Positions 34,613-44,932 of a stretch of 64,000 nt of DNA are shown in pieces (position 1 is the first letter of the stretch; each line of letters starts with the position of its first letter). The stretch is from NCBI GenBank assembly GCA_021158405.1, contig JAGGUP010000029.1, forward strand, positions 1 through 64,000. Reading direction: 5' to 3'. Both the position numbers and the translations under genes were made by a program. Source of the DNA: Bacteroidales bacterium. GTDB lineage: Bacteria; Bacteroidota; Bacteroidia; Bacteroidales; UBA12170. The notes beneath the pieces are model-generated. The model was given only the letters and a program-made list of their open reading frames with translations, had not been told where the DNA came from and ran no database searches.

Positions 34613-37057
34613 ATGTTTAAAAAAATTATTTTACTAAGCTTGATGAGCCTTCCGATGCTTCTATTTGCTCAATTTCAGATTCAGGGAAAAGTAAGCGACA
34701 AAAATACCGCCGAAAACCTTGAAGGTGCAAGCATACAACTTGTTGGCACATCCATATTCGCGATTAGCAATGTAGATGGTGATTTTATATTTAACACCGT
34801 TCCACACGGGATTTACATGCTTAAAGTGAGCTATTTAGGCTACACTTCTTTTGAGCAAACATTTAATCTCAAAGAAAACAAAACCTTTATTGTCCAATTA
34901 GACCCAAGAATGGTTTTAAGTGAGGAAATCATAGTATCCGCTTTGCGCGTGTCCGAAACTTCACCCGCAACTTATTCCGAGCTCAACAAAAAAGACATCC
35001 AAGAACGAAATCAAGGGAAAGGTCTTCCTTTTATTTTAAACACCAGTCCATCTATAGTAGTAACTTCTGATGCAGGTGCTGGATTTGGATATACAAATTT
35101 CAGTATTCGCGGAACCGATATGACACGTATTAATGTGACCATAAATGGAATTCCTATGAATGATCCGGAATCGCATAGTGTTTATTTTGTCGATTTACCC
35201 GATTTAGCCACTTCGCTCGATAATATTCAAATCCAGCGCGGTGTTGGTACTTCATCAAATGGAGCCGCCGCTTTTGGAGCAAGTGTCAACTTGCAAACAA
35301 AACACCTCAATCAAAATCCTTATGCCAGCTTGCAATCTTCTGCAGGTTCTTACAATACCTTCCGTAATTCTGTGAGTTTTGGAACTGGTTTATTGAAAAA
35401 CAAGATGGCTTTTGATGTACGACTGTCAAAAATTAGCTCCGATGGTTTTATCGACAGATCGAATGCCGAGCTAAAATCGCTTTACTTTTCCGGTGGCTAT
35501 TATGGCAAAAATGACATTTTGAAATTTACGCTCTTGAGTGGAACCGAAGAAACTTACCAAGCCTGGAATGGAATTCCTAAAGTGAAATTGAATAATGATA
35601 TGGAAGGTATGCTCGATTTAGCTTCAGATAATTGGTGGAATACAGAAACAACCAATAATTTACTCAATTCAAATTCAAGAACTTACAATTATTACACCTA
35701 CGATAATGAGGTTGATAATTATCAGCAAGATTATTATCAATTGCATTATTCTCACTTTTTCAATTCAGAATTGCAATTGAGCACCGCTCTATTTTACACA
35801 CGTGGAAAAGGCTATTATGAGCAGTTTAAAGCCGATCGTAAATTTGAAGATTATCTTTTTGAAGAAATCATTATTGGCGGAGAAACAATTAATCGAACAG
35901 ATTTGATTCAACGCAAATGGCTCGACAACCATTTTTATGGTTTAACTGCTGCCTTGACGTATCAAACGGATAAAATGGAAAGTGTTTTAGGAGGAGCATT
36001 AACACAGTATAATGGCGATCATTTTGGAGAAGTTATTTGGGCAGAATACGCTGGGGACAATGCTATTCGTAGTCCTTGGTATTTGAATAACGGATTAAAA
36101 ACCGATGGGAATATTTATGCGAAAACAAATTATAATCTGAGTGAGAAACTCATTGCTTATCTCGATTTGCAATACCGTTTTATTCATTATACCATTGAAG
36201 GCACACACGATGATTTACGTGATATTTCTCAAACACATAATTTTAGCTTTTTCAATCCTAAAGCAGGATTATTTTATCAAATCAATACTAAAAACAAGGT
36301 CTATGCCTCATTTGCCATTGCCAACCGTGAGCCTAGCAGAGGAAATTACCGTGATGCAGATATTGATTATCAACCAAAGTCCGAACGTTTAAACGATTTT
36401 GAATTGGGTTATCACTACATCAGTACACGATTTTCGGCTTCGGCAAATCTGTATTATATGAATTATAAAGATCAACTTGTGGCCACGGGTAAAATCAATA
36501 ATGTTGGCGATGCGATAATGACGAATGTAGCTAAAAGTTACCGCGCGGGAATAGAATTTTCGGGAGCATTAAAAATAAATGCAAAACTGGATTGGGCAGC
36601 AAACTTTACTTTTAGTCAAAACAAAATTCTAGATTTTATTCAATACATCGATGATTGGGACAATTGGAATCAGAAAGCTATTGAATTGGGAACAACGGAT
36701 ATTTTACTTTCACCCGATCAAATTGGATCTTCAACAATTAGCTATCGTCCAATCAAAAACTTTAGCATCAGCCTTATCTCAAAATATGTTGGCCAACAAT
36801 ATATCGACAATACCAGCAACGAATACAACAGCATCGATCCTTATTTTGTAAACGATTTAAGTCTCTCATACGAGATCAACCCAAAGGCTTTCAAAAGCAT
36901 AGAACTAAATCTTTTGGTAAGTAATATCTTTAGCGAAGAGTATGAAACCTATGGCTGGGCTTATAATTACATTTATAACAGTCAGCAAAAAGTTATGGAT
37001 GGCTATTTCCCAATGGCTCCAATTAACTTTTTAGCTGGAGTTAATATCAATTTCTAA
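34613..37057 (+). CDS. TonB-dependent outer membrane receptor, predicted thiamin uptake
   Basis: Carboxypeptidase-regulatory-like N-terminal domain, plug (FSIRGTDMTRINVTINGIPMNDPESHSVYF), beta-barrel C-terminus; TPP riboswitch upstream. Confidence 0.92.
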   Translation: MFKKIILLSLMSLPMLLFAQFQIQGKVSDKNTAENLEGASIQLVGTSIFAISNVDGDFIFNTVPHGIYMLKVSYLGYTSFEQTFNLKENKTFIVQLDPRMVLSEEIIVSALRVSETSPATYSELNKKDIQERNQGKGLPFILNTSPSIVVTSDAGAGFGYTNFSIRGTDMTRINVTINGIPMNDPESHSVYFVDLPDLATSLDNIQIQRGVGTSSNGAAAFGASVNLQTKHLNQNPYASLQSSAGSYNTFRNSVSFGTGLLKNKMAFDVRLSKISSDGFIDRSNAELKSLYFSGGYYGKNDILKFTLLSGTEETYQAWNGIPKVKLNNDMEGMLDLASDNWWNTETTNNLLNSNSRTYNYYTYDNEVDNYQQDYYQLHYSHFFNSELQLSTALFYTRGKGYYEQFKADRKFEDYLFEEIIIGGETINRTDLIQRKWLDNHFYGLTAALTYQTDKMESVLGGALTQYNGDHFGEVIWAEYAGDNAIRSPWYLNNGLKTDGNIYAKTNYNLSEKLIAYLDLQYRFIHYTIEGTHDDLRDISQTHNFSFFNPKAGLFYQINTKNKVYASFAIANREPSRGNYRDADIDYQPKSERLNDFELGYHYISTRFSASANLYYMNYKDQLVATGKINNVGDAIMTNVAKSYRAGIEFSGALKINAKLDWAANFTFSQNKILDFIQYIDDWDNWNQKAIELGTTDILLSPDQIGSSTISYRPIKNFSISLISKYVGQQYIDNTSNEYNSIDPYFVNDLSLSYEINPKAFKSIELNLLVSNIFSEEYETYGWAYNYIYNSQQKVMDGYFPMAPINFLAGVNINF

Positions 37058-37073
37058 GCTCATTTATAGAAAC

Positions 37074-37110
37074 AAAAAAGAGGCAACAAAGTATGCTTAG
37101 CCTCTTTTTT
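37074..37110 (+). terminator. Intrinsic terminator after TonB receptor
   Basis: AAAAAAGAGGC...GCCTCTTTTTT. Confidence 0.8.
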
Positions 37111-37210
37111 TAGTTTTTGTTGAAATTAAAATACTTGATAACTGTCAATTTGACTACGACTCAAAGCTTTGGCAAAAAATTTGAGAAACAACAAACGATT
37201 TAACGAGAAT

Positions 37211-37240
37211 AATATCAAATAAGTATATCTATTTGATATT
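37211..37240. promoter_or_regulatory. Inverted repeat 11-8-11 upstream of grpE
   Basis: AATATCAAATA-agtatatc-TATTTGATATT, perfect arms, 37 bp before the -7 element. Confidence 0.55.
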
Positions 37241-37277
37241 GTGATTATTATAATTATTTAAATAAAATAGAAAAAGA

Positions 37278-37285
37278 TATATTTG
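37278..37285 (+). promoter_or_regulatory. -7 promoter element TATATTTG of grpE-dnaJ
   Basis: TAnnTTTG match. Confidence 0.5.
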
Positions 37286-37349
37286 CATTTAGCCGACAAT
37301 TTTTCGGCCAAGCGCATAAAAGTACTGACAAAAACACCGTTTTTAAGAT

Positions 37350-37949
37350 ATGACAAAGCAAACAAAAAAGAGCAAAAAAGAGGATACTGCTTTACCAGAA
37401 GAAGAGCTTAAAAAAGTAGAAAACGAACAAGTTAAAGAAATTGTGGAAGAGGAGGATACGGAGACTAGTGTGGAAGAGGAAGAAATTCCACCTTGCGAGA
37501 TAGATATTGAACAATTAGAAGCCACCATAGCAGATTTGAAAGATAAGCATCTACGCCTTTTTTCAGAATTTGACAATTACCGTAAACGAACAACGAAAGA
37601 GCGAATTGAATTATTCAAAACAGCTTCATCGGAAATGATTATTGAGTTGCTTAGCATACTTGATGATTTTGATAGAGCAGAAAAATCGTTTGAAACAGCT
37701 ACCGATATTGAAGCTGTAAAACAAGGCTTTGTGCTTATCCATTCAAAACTTCAAAATCTTCTTGCAAAAAAAGGTTTAGAAAATATGGATTCGTTAGGAA
37801 AAAAATTTAATACCGATTTTCACGAAGCGATTACTGAAATACCTGCGCCAACGAAAAAACTTAAATCAAAAGTTGTTGATGTGGTAGAAAAAGGGTATTT
37901 ATTAAACGGCAAAGTTCTTCGTTTTGCTAAAGTGGTTGTAGGCAAATAA
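37350..37949 (+). CDS. grpE: Nucleotide exchange factor GrpE
   Basis: Acidic/coiled-coil N-terminus, [45 protein letters not shown]; next to dnaJ. Confidence 0.95.
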   Translation: MTKQTKKSKKEDTALPEEELKKVENEQVKEIVEEEDTETSVEEEEIPPCEIDIEQLEATIADLKDKHLRLFSEFDNYRKRTTKERIELFKTASSEMIIELLSILDDFDRAEKSFETATDIEAVKQGFVLIHSKLQNLLAKKGLENMDSLGKKFNTDFHEAITEIPAPTKKLKSKVVDVVEKGYLLNGKVLRFAKVVVGK

Positions 37950-37963
37950 GTCAAAAAAAAAGA

Positions 37964-39106
37964 ATGAGCAAAAGAGATTTTTACGATATTTTAGGTGTAG
38001 ACAAAAACGCATCAGAAGCTGAGCTAAAAAAGGCTTATCGCAAGGTTGCAATCAAATATCACCCTGATAAAAACCCAGATGATGCTAGTGCGGAAGAAAA
38101 GTTTAAAGAAGCCGCAGAAGCATATGATGTCTTAAGCAACCCACAAAAAAAACAGCGCTACGATCAATATGGTCATGCAGGTGTTGGAGGAGCTGCCGGA
38201 GGTAGTGGCTTTGGTGGTGGAGGTATGAACATGGATGATATCTTCAGCCATTTCGGCGATATTTTCGGAGGTGGTTTTGGAGGTGGTTTTGGAGGTGGCA
38301 GAAGCCGTCGAAGTGTAAACCGAGGTTCTAACCTTAGAATAAAAGTCAAGCTAACACTCGAAGAAATTGTAAAAGGAGCCGATAAAAAAGTTAAAGTAAC
38401 TAAATATGTCGCTTGTAATACTTGTAGAGGAACCGGCGCTGAAAGTGGAGGTACACAGACTTGTACTACTTGTCATGGCACTGGTCAGGTGACACGTATA
38501 GTAAACAGTTTTCTCGGTCAAATGCAAACTACAACTACTTGTCCGCAATGTGGTGGCGAAGGTCAATTAATCAAAAATAAATGTAAAAGCTGTCATGGAA
38601 ACGGCATTGTGAAAGGCGAAGAAGTAATTTCTTTGTCAATTCCTGCTGGAGTTTCTGAAGGCATGCAATTATCCGTTTCAGGCAAAGGAAATGCCGCTGC
38701 CCGAGGTGGAGTTCCGGGTGATTTAATTGTGGCAATTGAAGAGATTCCACATCCAGATCTCGTTCGTGATGGCAGTAATTTATTACACGATCATTTTATT
38801 AGTTTCCCAAATGCAGCTTTAGGCTGTACTATTGATGTTCCAACGGTTGAAGGTTTTGCTAAAGTAAAAGTTGAATCTGGAACACAACCCGGAAAAGTAC
38901 TTCGCTTAAAAGGCAAGGGTTTACCCGATGTAAATTCATATGGTCGTGGCGACTTGCTCGTGACTATAAATGCCTGGGTTCCAAAAAAGCTTAATCCTGC
39001 TGAACGTGAAATGTTAAACAAAATGAATCAATCACCTAATTTTCGACCCAATCCTGACGGAAACGAAAAAGGGTTCTTTAATCGGATGCGAGATTATTTC
39101 AGGTAA
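37964..39106 (+). CDS. dnaJ: Chaperone protein DnaJ
   Basis: J-domain with HPD, Gly-rich region, four CxxCxGxG zinc repeats. Confidence 0.97.
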   Translation: MSKRDFYDILGVDKNASEAELKKAYRKVAIKYHPDKNPDDASAEEKFKEAAEAYDVLSNPQKKQRYDQYGHAGVGGAAGGSGFGGGGMNMDDIFSHFGDIFGGGFGGGFGGGRSRRSVNRGSNLRIKVKLTLEEIVKGADKKVKVTKYVACNTCRGTGAESGGTQTCTTCHGTGQVTRIVNSFLGQMQTTTTCPQCGGEGQLIKNKCKSCHGNGIVKGEEVISLSIPAGVSEGMQLSVSGKGNAAARGGVPGDLIVAIEEIPHPDLVRDGSNLLHDHFISFPNAALGCTIDVPTVEGFAKVKVESGTQPGKVLRLKGKGLPDVNSYGRGDLLVTINAWVPKKLNPAEREMLNKMNQSPNFRPNPDGNEKGFFNRMRDYFR

Positions 39107-39124
39107 AAGATTCAAAATTCATAT

Positions 39125-39160
39125 AAAAGCCAAAACATTCATTGTGTTTTGGCTTTTTTT
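39125..39160 (+). terminator. Intrinsic terminator after dnaJ
   Basis: AAAAGCCAAAACATTCATTGTGTTTTGGCTTTTTTT. Confidence 0.8.
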
Positions 39161-39279
39161 GTAATTTGCAACAGATTAACAAAACCAAATGATGAAATAG
39201 CTATTAAGAAATCACCTATTGACATAAATATTTTCTTAAAGGCTGTTCCATTTATCATTTAAAAACAAATCATACACCT

Positions 39280-40788
39280 ATGAAAAACTATTTCCCTCTC
39301 CTATTTATTGCCTTTTTGAGCTTCACAATAACAGTAAATGCTCAACAAAAAATAAACACTAAGAAATTAGATAAACAACTAGAACAGTCTTTCCAGAATT
39401 TTGAATTGAACGGGCTTTCTGTACTTATTTTAAAAGATGGCGAACTTCTCTTCGACAAGAATTACGGAACTCGTGATTTGAAAAATCCGATAACTTCCAA
39501 TTCTTTATACAATATTGCTTCTGTAACAAAAGCTTTTACAGGAGCTTGTATGGCAAAACTAGTCAACGAGAAAAAAATAAAATGGGAGGATTTGGTGATT
39601 GATTATCTCCCCGATTTCAAATTAGCCGATCCCTATATCACTACGCATTTAACAATTGCCGATTTGTTAACACATCGAAGTGGAATGGGAACTTTTTACG
39701 GCGATCTACTTTGGTACGAAACAGAACGTAGCAATAAGGATATTCTTTATCGAATGAGGTATCTGCCTGTTACCAATCGCTTTCGCGATCAATTTGGTTA
39801 TCAAAACAATATGTATATCGTAGCTGCTGAAATCTTAGAAAAAGTGACTGGTCAGGACTGGGAAAGCTATGTTTCTGAAAATATTTTGATTCCTCTTGGA
39901 ATGCTAAATACACGAACTTCAGGAAATAAAATAGGAGAAAATCAAGAGCTGGCTCATCCAATCATTAACCATAAAGTGGTTGACATTACCATGAAAAAAC
40001 CTCATGCTGCTGCCAGTTTTTTTACCTCAACTTCTGAATTGAGCCACTGGGCAGAAATGTTACTTAACCAAGGAATTTATAAAGGCGATACCATATTAAA
40101 TCCTGCTGTCGTTGAAGATATGATGTCTGGAAGAACTCTTCGTCCGGTGACTGGTTTAAAAAAGATGGCAGGAGCAAATTTTAATACTTATGCTTTGGGT
40201 TGGTCAGTTTGGGATTTTCACGGAATTCGTATTCTGGAACACGGTGGTGGTATGCCGGGATATATATCAAATTTGACATTAATTCCTGAATATAATATGG
40301 CATTTATCATACTAACCAATACGTTGAGCAGTTTCCCTTCTGCCCTTGAATACCACTTATTGGCTGAATTGATGGATGATAAATCAAGAGATTGGCTCGA
40401 TCTTTTCATGGGATTTAAAACGCGTGGCGAAGCACAAGAAAAAGCCGAAGAGCAACAACGACTTGCTTCCAGAATAGAAGGAACACATCCACGTTTGGAA
40501 TTGAAAAAATATATTGGTACTTACGAGGATAAAATGTACGGAAAGGCTGAGATTACTTTAGTTAATGAAAAACTGCATTTGGTATTTCTTCCCGCAAAAC
40601 ATCTTTTTTATTCAGATATGGAGCATTGGAACAACGATACTTTTAAAATAAAATTTGCAGATGAATTTTTACCTGCCGGCTATATCATCTTCGATTTTGA
40701 TTCGTGGAATAAAATTTTAGGATTTAAGATAGATTTAAAAAGTAGTGATTTCCATTTCTTTAACCTCGACTTTAAGAAATTGGATTAA
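39280..40788 (+). CDS. Beta-lactamase-family serine hydrolase (class C-like), secreted
   Basis: Signal peptide; SVTKAFTGA (SxxK), YQNN (YxN), HGGGMPGY. Confidence 0.88.
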   Translation: MKNYFPLLFIAFLSFTITVNAQQKINTKKLDKQLEQSFQNFELNGLSVLILKDGELLFDKNYGTRDLKNPITSNSLYNIASVTKAFTGACMAKLVNEKKIKWEDLVIDYLPDFKLADPYITTHLTIADLLTHRSGMGTFYGDLLWYETERSNKDILYRMRYLPVTNRFRDQFGYQNNMYIVAAEILEKVTGQDWESYVSENILIPLGMLNTRTSGNKIGENQELAHPIINHKVVDITMKKPHAAASFFTSTSELSHWAEMLLNQGIYKGDTILNPAVVEDMMSGRTLRPVTGLKKMAGANFNTYALGWSVWDFHGIRILEHGGGMPGYISNLTLIPEYNMAFIILTNTLSSFPSALEYHLLAELMDDKSRDWLDLFMGFKTRGEAQEKAEEQQRLASRIEGTHPRLELKKYIGTYEDKMYGKAEITLVNEKLHLVFLPAKHLFYSDMEHWNNDTFKIKFADEFLPAGYIIFDFDSWNKILGFKIDLKSSDFHFFNLDFKKLD

Positions 40789-40817
40789 GGGATTAATAAT
40801 CTGAAAATCAAACTGTC

Positions 40818-40850
40818 AACCCTGTCAGGTTTTAGAAACCTGACAGGGTT
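40818..40850. repeat. 33-nt perfect hairpin, convergent-gene hairpin family copy 3
   Basis: AACCCTGTCAGGTTT-TAG-AAACCTGACAGGGTT (15-3-15). Confidence 0.9.
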
Positions 40851-40868
40851 TTCCAGAGCTTATCCACA

Positions 40869-43304
40869 TTATAAAGGCATGGCTAGCGTAAACTTATAAG
40901 CCACATTCTCTTGAAAACTATCAAAGCTATAGGGGCCGTATCGATACATTGCTCCTACACCTACATTAAACAATTGTAGTTTGATTAAATTATTAATCAT
41001 TAAACCACTTTCGAAATAACCTTCTTCCATTGTTTTAAAGTCAATATTTTGATGATATTTGGGATGTTTCAACCAACCAAATCCAATATTTGTTCCTATT
41101 TCAAATTCCGGCTTAAACTTTTTTCCTCTAAATAATAATGACCCAAAATTATGAGAAATAAAAAGTGATATATACCTGTCTGACAGAAATTCGTTGGCTC
41201 GCATAGTCCCGAAACTTCCTGGTGCAAAAAGCGCAAAAGGTCTGTAAGTTCCTCCACCAGAATGAAGTGTGGCATACGGAACATCACCTAATACCAAACC
41301 TGCTTTTAAACTTATATTTGTTTGGCCTAAGTATTTAATATAAAATGATTTTCGCATTTGAAAATCCATTTTTTTAAAGTCAAAACATCCTCCTAAAATA
41401 CCTGAAAAACCTTGCGAATAATTAAACCAGAACACGGGATATTTAGTCCCCATAGAAATGAGTATCCGACCATTATTAAAGTATTTTTCTTTATAGGCAA
41501 AGCGAAAACGAAGCTTTATCTCTGTCAATTGAAAATCTGTTATAGGAACTATATCTACTGGACGCTGAAAATAATATTCTCCAAGATTGTTAATTTTTCC
41601 ATGGCTAAAACCAGCATATGACTGAAGATAATTAAACATACGTCCACTTAAACCCGCTTCTTCTCGAACGGTATAATTCATTCGGTTTATAAAAAACTCT
41701 TGAAAAGCGAGCGGATCAAACAATGAGCTTTCATCCTGAAAAAAACTAACGCCTCCGCTCTCCATATTATCAGAAAGATAGGAAACATATGCTTTTATTT
41801 CTTTTGGCTTATAGATTTCAGTAGTAGTCTTGATACCAATTTTAGATATTTTGTCTTTCAAACTATAAGCATAATAACCTCCAACGGCGAAATCTTTAGA
41901 AAAGCGTTTATTCGTTTGCATTCCAATCCCAAACCAAAATCCTTCAAACGAATTGAAACCCATAAAACGATTCAAAAACAAATCGACTTTACCCAATCCG
42001 ATTTTTCCGGTTAATAAGGTTTCCAGTTCTTTTAGCGTTTTATCGAACTCGGCTTCTTTTCCGATGCTATCCATGAATTTATAGGTTTCTTTATCGCGTA
42101 GGCTTAAACTATCTCTTCGAAATGAATTCCATTGCTCCTCGTTACGGTAACCTGCATTTGGGTCTACTTCTATTTCCATATAGGAAAAGGCTTTTTTAAC
42201 CAAATCCGTGTTCAATTCAATATCACGTATATAGGTTTTTCCAATACCCAGCAAACGAGATTGTTGTCCACCTGAACTCACGCTTAAAGAAGCAAAAGTA
42301 ATCGTGGTATTCAACTGAACTGGAAACCAATGAATACCATCCACCAAATCATATTTTTGCTGAATTTGAATTGTAATTCCTTGATTCTCCTTGGCCGGCT
42401 CAGCTTTCACATTTACAATAGCCCATTTATTTGTACTAATATGAACAATACCTTGCATACCTTCAAAATTCGTGTTTCTATTTGGCCGAAAAGAAATAGT
42501 GTAAACAGTATCTGCAGACCCGGAATACAAAGTATCTTCCAATTGAAAATAATACTTATTCAAACTTCCTTTACTTATCGGATTGATGTATTTTTTCCCA
42601 ACTATCTGAATAATTTCATCATAAAAAGATGTCGATTGTATTTGCGATACCAAATAAATAATTATCGGATCTTTTAGGCCGGAAACCTTGGTAGCAATAA
42701 CTCGTTCATTGCTTTTGTCAGGAGCAAGAAACTTTTTCTCGACCACAGTTTCCATTAAAAAAACATCTTTATTCTTGAAAAAATCATTCAGGGCTTTAAC
42801 CGAATCATTTTTAATAGAAACACTATCAAGTGCATATGAAGTTGTATCAACGGACACTACCATCTTATCATAAGTAGTATATGTAAATGAAGCTAATTTC
42901 TTAGGATTGTTTTTGTCCCGATTTCTAATCGCATTTAATATTATTCTATGAGCTGGATTTGGCCCTGGAAATACTTCATATTCTGCTAAATTATATTTTA
43001 TAGATTTAACAAAAATCGTTTTTGGACCTTTTAAATTACGCGTTAAAATATATCGGGTTTCATATCCTAAGTATGAAAATCGAATGCTGTCAATCCGGCT
43101 AGGCAACACAATAGAGAATTTTCCATCAATATCGGTTGTTGTACCGAAATGTCCATCGTCAGAAATTAAATTTACAAAAGCAAGTGCTTCTTTTGTTTTT
43201 TCATCTTGAACCAAGCCTGAATATTTGATTCCCTGACCAAAAAGCCCAACACTAAAAATAAGTAGAAAACTTAAAATTATTATACGAAGATAAACTTTAA
43301 CCAT
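40869..43304 (-). CDS. DUF5686 / carboxypeptidase-regulatory-like outer membrane protein
   Basis: 811 aa; signal peptide, carboxypeptidase-regulatory-like N-domain, beta-barrel-like C-terminus. Confidence 0.82.
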   Translation of the reverse strand: MVKVYLRIIILSFLLIFSVGLFGQGIKYSGLVQDEKTKEALAFVNLISDDGHFGTTTDIDGKFSIVLPSRIDSIRFSYLGYETRYILTRNLKGPKTIFVKSIKYNLAEYEVFPGPNPAHRIILNAIRNRDKNNPKKLASFTYTTYDKMVVSVDTTSYALDSVSIKNDSVKALNDFFKNKDVFLMETVVEKKFLAPDKSNERVIATKVSGLKDPIIIYLVSQIQSTSFYDEIIQIVGKKYINPISKGSLNKYYFQLEDTLYSGSADTVYTISFRPNRNTNFEGMQGIVHISTNKWAIVNVKAEPAKENQGITIQIQQKYDLVDGIHWFPVQLNTTITFASLSVSSGGQQSRLLGIGKTYIRDIELNTDLVKKAFSYMEIEVDPNAGYRNEEQWNSFRRDSLSLRDKETYKFMDSIGKEAEFDKTLKELETLLTGKIGLGKVDLFLNRFMGFNSFEGFWFGIGMQTNKRFSKDFAVGGYYAYSLKDKISKIGIKTTTEIYKPKEIKAYVSYLSDNMESGGVSFFQDESSLFDPLAFQEFFINRMNYTVREEAGLSGRMFNYLQSYAGFSHGKINNLGEYYFQRPVDIVPITDFQLTEIKLRFRFAYKEKYFNNGRILISMGTKYPVFWFNYSQGFSGILGGCFDFKKMDFQMRKSFYIKYLGQTNISLKAGLVLGDVPYATLHSGGGTYRPFALFAPGSFGTMRANEFLSDRYISLFISHNFGSLLFRGKKFKPEFEIGTNIGFGWLKHPKYHQNIDFKTMEEGYFESGLMINNLIKLQLFNVGVGAMYRYGPYSFDSFQENVAYKFTLAMPL

Positions 43305-43343
43305 ACTAGTATTTAATGACGTATATTCGATGCCTTTATTACA

Positions 43344-43547
43344 TCAACCTCCACTTATTAAATGAAGAATTAAAACATTATCTCCATCTTTAGCAAAAGC
43401 CATGCCCCTATTTTCTTTTTTTATAAGTTCTCCATTTATCTTGGTAACTAATAATTTAAAAGTAAAATTCTTTTGTTGAATAATATCGCTAATACTTAGG
43501 GTATCTGCATTGAAATTTACTGGCCGATTATTGAGTATTATCTTCAT
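43344..43547 (-). CDS. ThiS-like sulfur carrier protein
   Basis: About 67 aa from MKIILNNRPV, beta-grasp-like, C-terminal ...LHLISGG. Confidence 0.75.
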   Translation of the reverse strand: MKIILNNRPVNFNADTLSISDIIQQKNFTFKLLVTKINGELIKKENRGMAFAKDGDNVLILHLISGG

Positions 43548-43557
43548 TCCGAAAGTT

Positions 43558-44244
43558 TTAAAAAAATACTTTTTTTGCAAAAGGACTAAAATAACGCGTC
43601 CCTAAATTTGCTCTAATAACATCTAGAACTCGCTGATCATTAGGTTCATAAATAGAGCCAAAAATCATTTCCACATTCCTATACTTTTTCATATCGGGAT
43701 GCATAATTGCCGAAGGGCCTAGGATATAAATCGGAGCATGTTCTGCACTATTCTCAACAAGTTCCATAAAGCTTTGATTGAACATACTTGTTGCAGTTAA
43801 AATAATGGCATCTGCATTCCTAATATATTGCATCTGATCCTTCATTTCTTGCAAGATATCTTCATCCTCACGCTTATCAAAAATAAAAAGCGGAATATTC
43901 GCTTTTTGAAAACGCTTTACGACCGGCCTGAAATTACCCACCATCACAATATTGGAAAATCGGGTAAAATCAACGGCTTCAAATATATCCTTTTCTTCAT
44001 TATAATCTTGGTCATAATTGAGTAAGGCATTATAATAAGCATTTAGAAATATCCGATGTTCAGCATTTTCTAAATCAATTTCTTTTGGAATTTCAGCTTT
44101 AACAGTTTCGCCCAAAGTGGCACAAAGGCCAATATTTCCGTTCTCAAACAGAACAGCTACATATCTTGCTCCACATACAAAATCTTTTACTAAAGAAGAA
44201 TCGAAGGCGTATTTTTGGTAATAATGAGTTATTGGATCTAGCAT
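43558..44244 (-). CDS. DUF364/DUF4213-type putative heavy-metal chelation protein
   Basis: 228 aa; VCGARYVAVLFENGNIGLCATL, NIVMVGNFRPVV, IFDKREDE, ADAIILTATSMFN, ILGPSAIMHPD. Confidence 0.72.
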   Translation of the reverse strand: MLDPITHYYQKYAFDSSLVKDFVCGARYVAVLFENGNIGLCATLGETVKAEIPKEIDLENAEHRIFLNAYYNALLNYDQDYNEEKDIFEAVDFTRFSNIVMVGNFRPVVKRFQKANIPLFIFDKREDEDILQEMKDQMQYIRNADAIILTATSMFNQSFMELVENSAEHAPIYILGPSAIMHPDMKKYRNVEMIFGSIYEPNDQRVLDVIRANLGTRYFSPFAKKVFF

Positions 44245-44292
44245 ATTGAGTGCAAAATTAAGAAGAATAGCAAGAGCAATCTAATGCTGGAC

Positions 44293-44760
44293 CTATTCAA
44301 TATTCAGTTTCCTATTAAAACCTTCTTCGAGTGACAAGAAAGTCTCTGTACCAGTAACTTCCAAAACAGACTGTATCCGATAAACTAAAATCCGTTTTAA
44401 ATCTTCATTATTCCGAGCATAAATCTTGAGCATATAAGAATATTTTCCCGTAATGGAATGACACTCTACCACTTCCGGTATTTCAACTATTTTCTGAAAA
44501 ACTTCTTGGTGGGTTTTCTCGGAAGTTAAATTAACTTGTATTCCTACAAATGCCAATGTATGGTAACCCAGTATTTTAGGTGATAAATTAAATTGAGAGC
44601 CCTTTAAAAGTCCCCCTTCAAACATTTTCTGAACCCTTTGGTGCACAGCCGATCCCGTTACTCCACATTGACGAGCCACCTCAACAAAAGGCATACGAGC
44701 ATCTGCACGTAAAAGGCGTAAAATACGCTTATCTAAAATATCCAAATGAAAGTTTTCCAT
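44293..44760 (-). CDS. Lrp/AsnC-family transcriptional regulator
   Basis: LDILDKRILRLLRADARMPFVEVARQCGVTGSAVHQRVQKM plus RAM domain. Confidence 0.94.
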   Translation of the reverse strand: MENFHLDILDKRILRLLRADARMPFVEVARQCGVTGSAVHQRVQKMFEGGLLKGSQFNLSPKILGYHTLAFVGIQVNLTSEKTHQEVFQKIVEIPEVVECHSITGKYSYMLKIYARNNEDLKRILVYRIQSVLEVTGTETFLSLEEGFNRKLNIE

Positions 44761-44932
44761 AGAATTAAATACAATATTATTTACATTATTTTAATATTTC
44801 ATCAAATTTACTTTTAATTTTAAACAAATAAATATATTCTACTATAAATTTATTATTTTTCTTGCATAGATAACTTTCAGTATTTAATTTTGTAAAGATA
44901 TAAATCAGCTATTCATATTAAAAACAATATTT

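Noticed and set aside
38258-38310. GGAGGTGGTTTTGGAGGTGG tandem-like repeat
   Set aside because: It encodes the normal Gly/Phe-rich linker of DnaJ.
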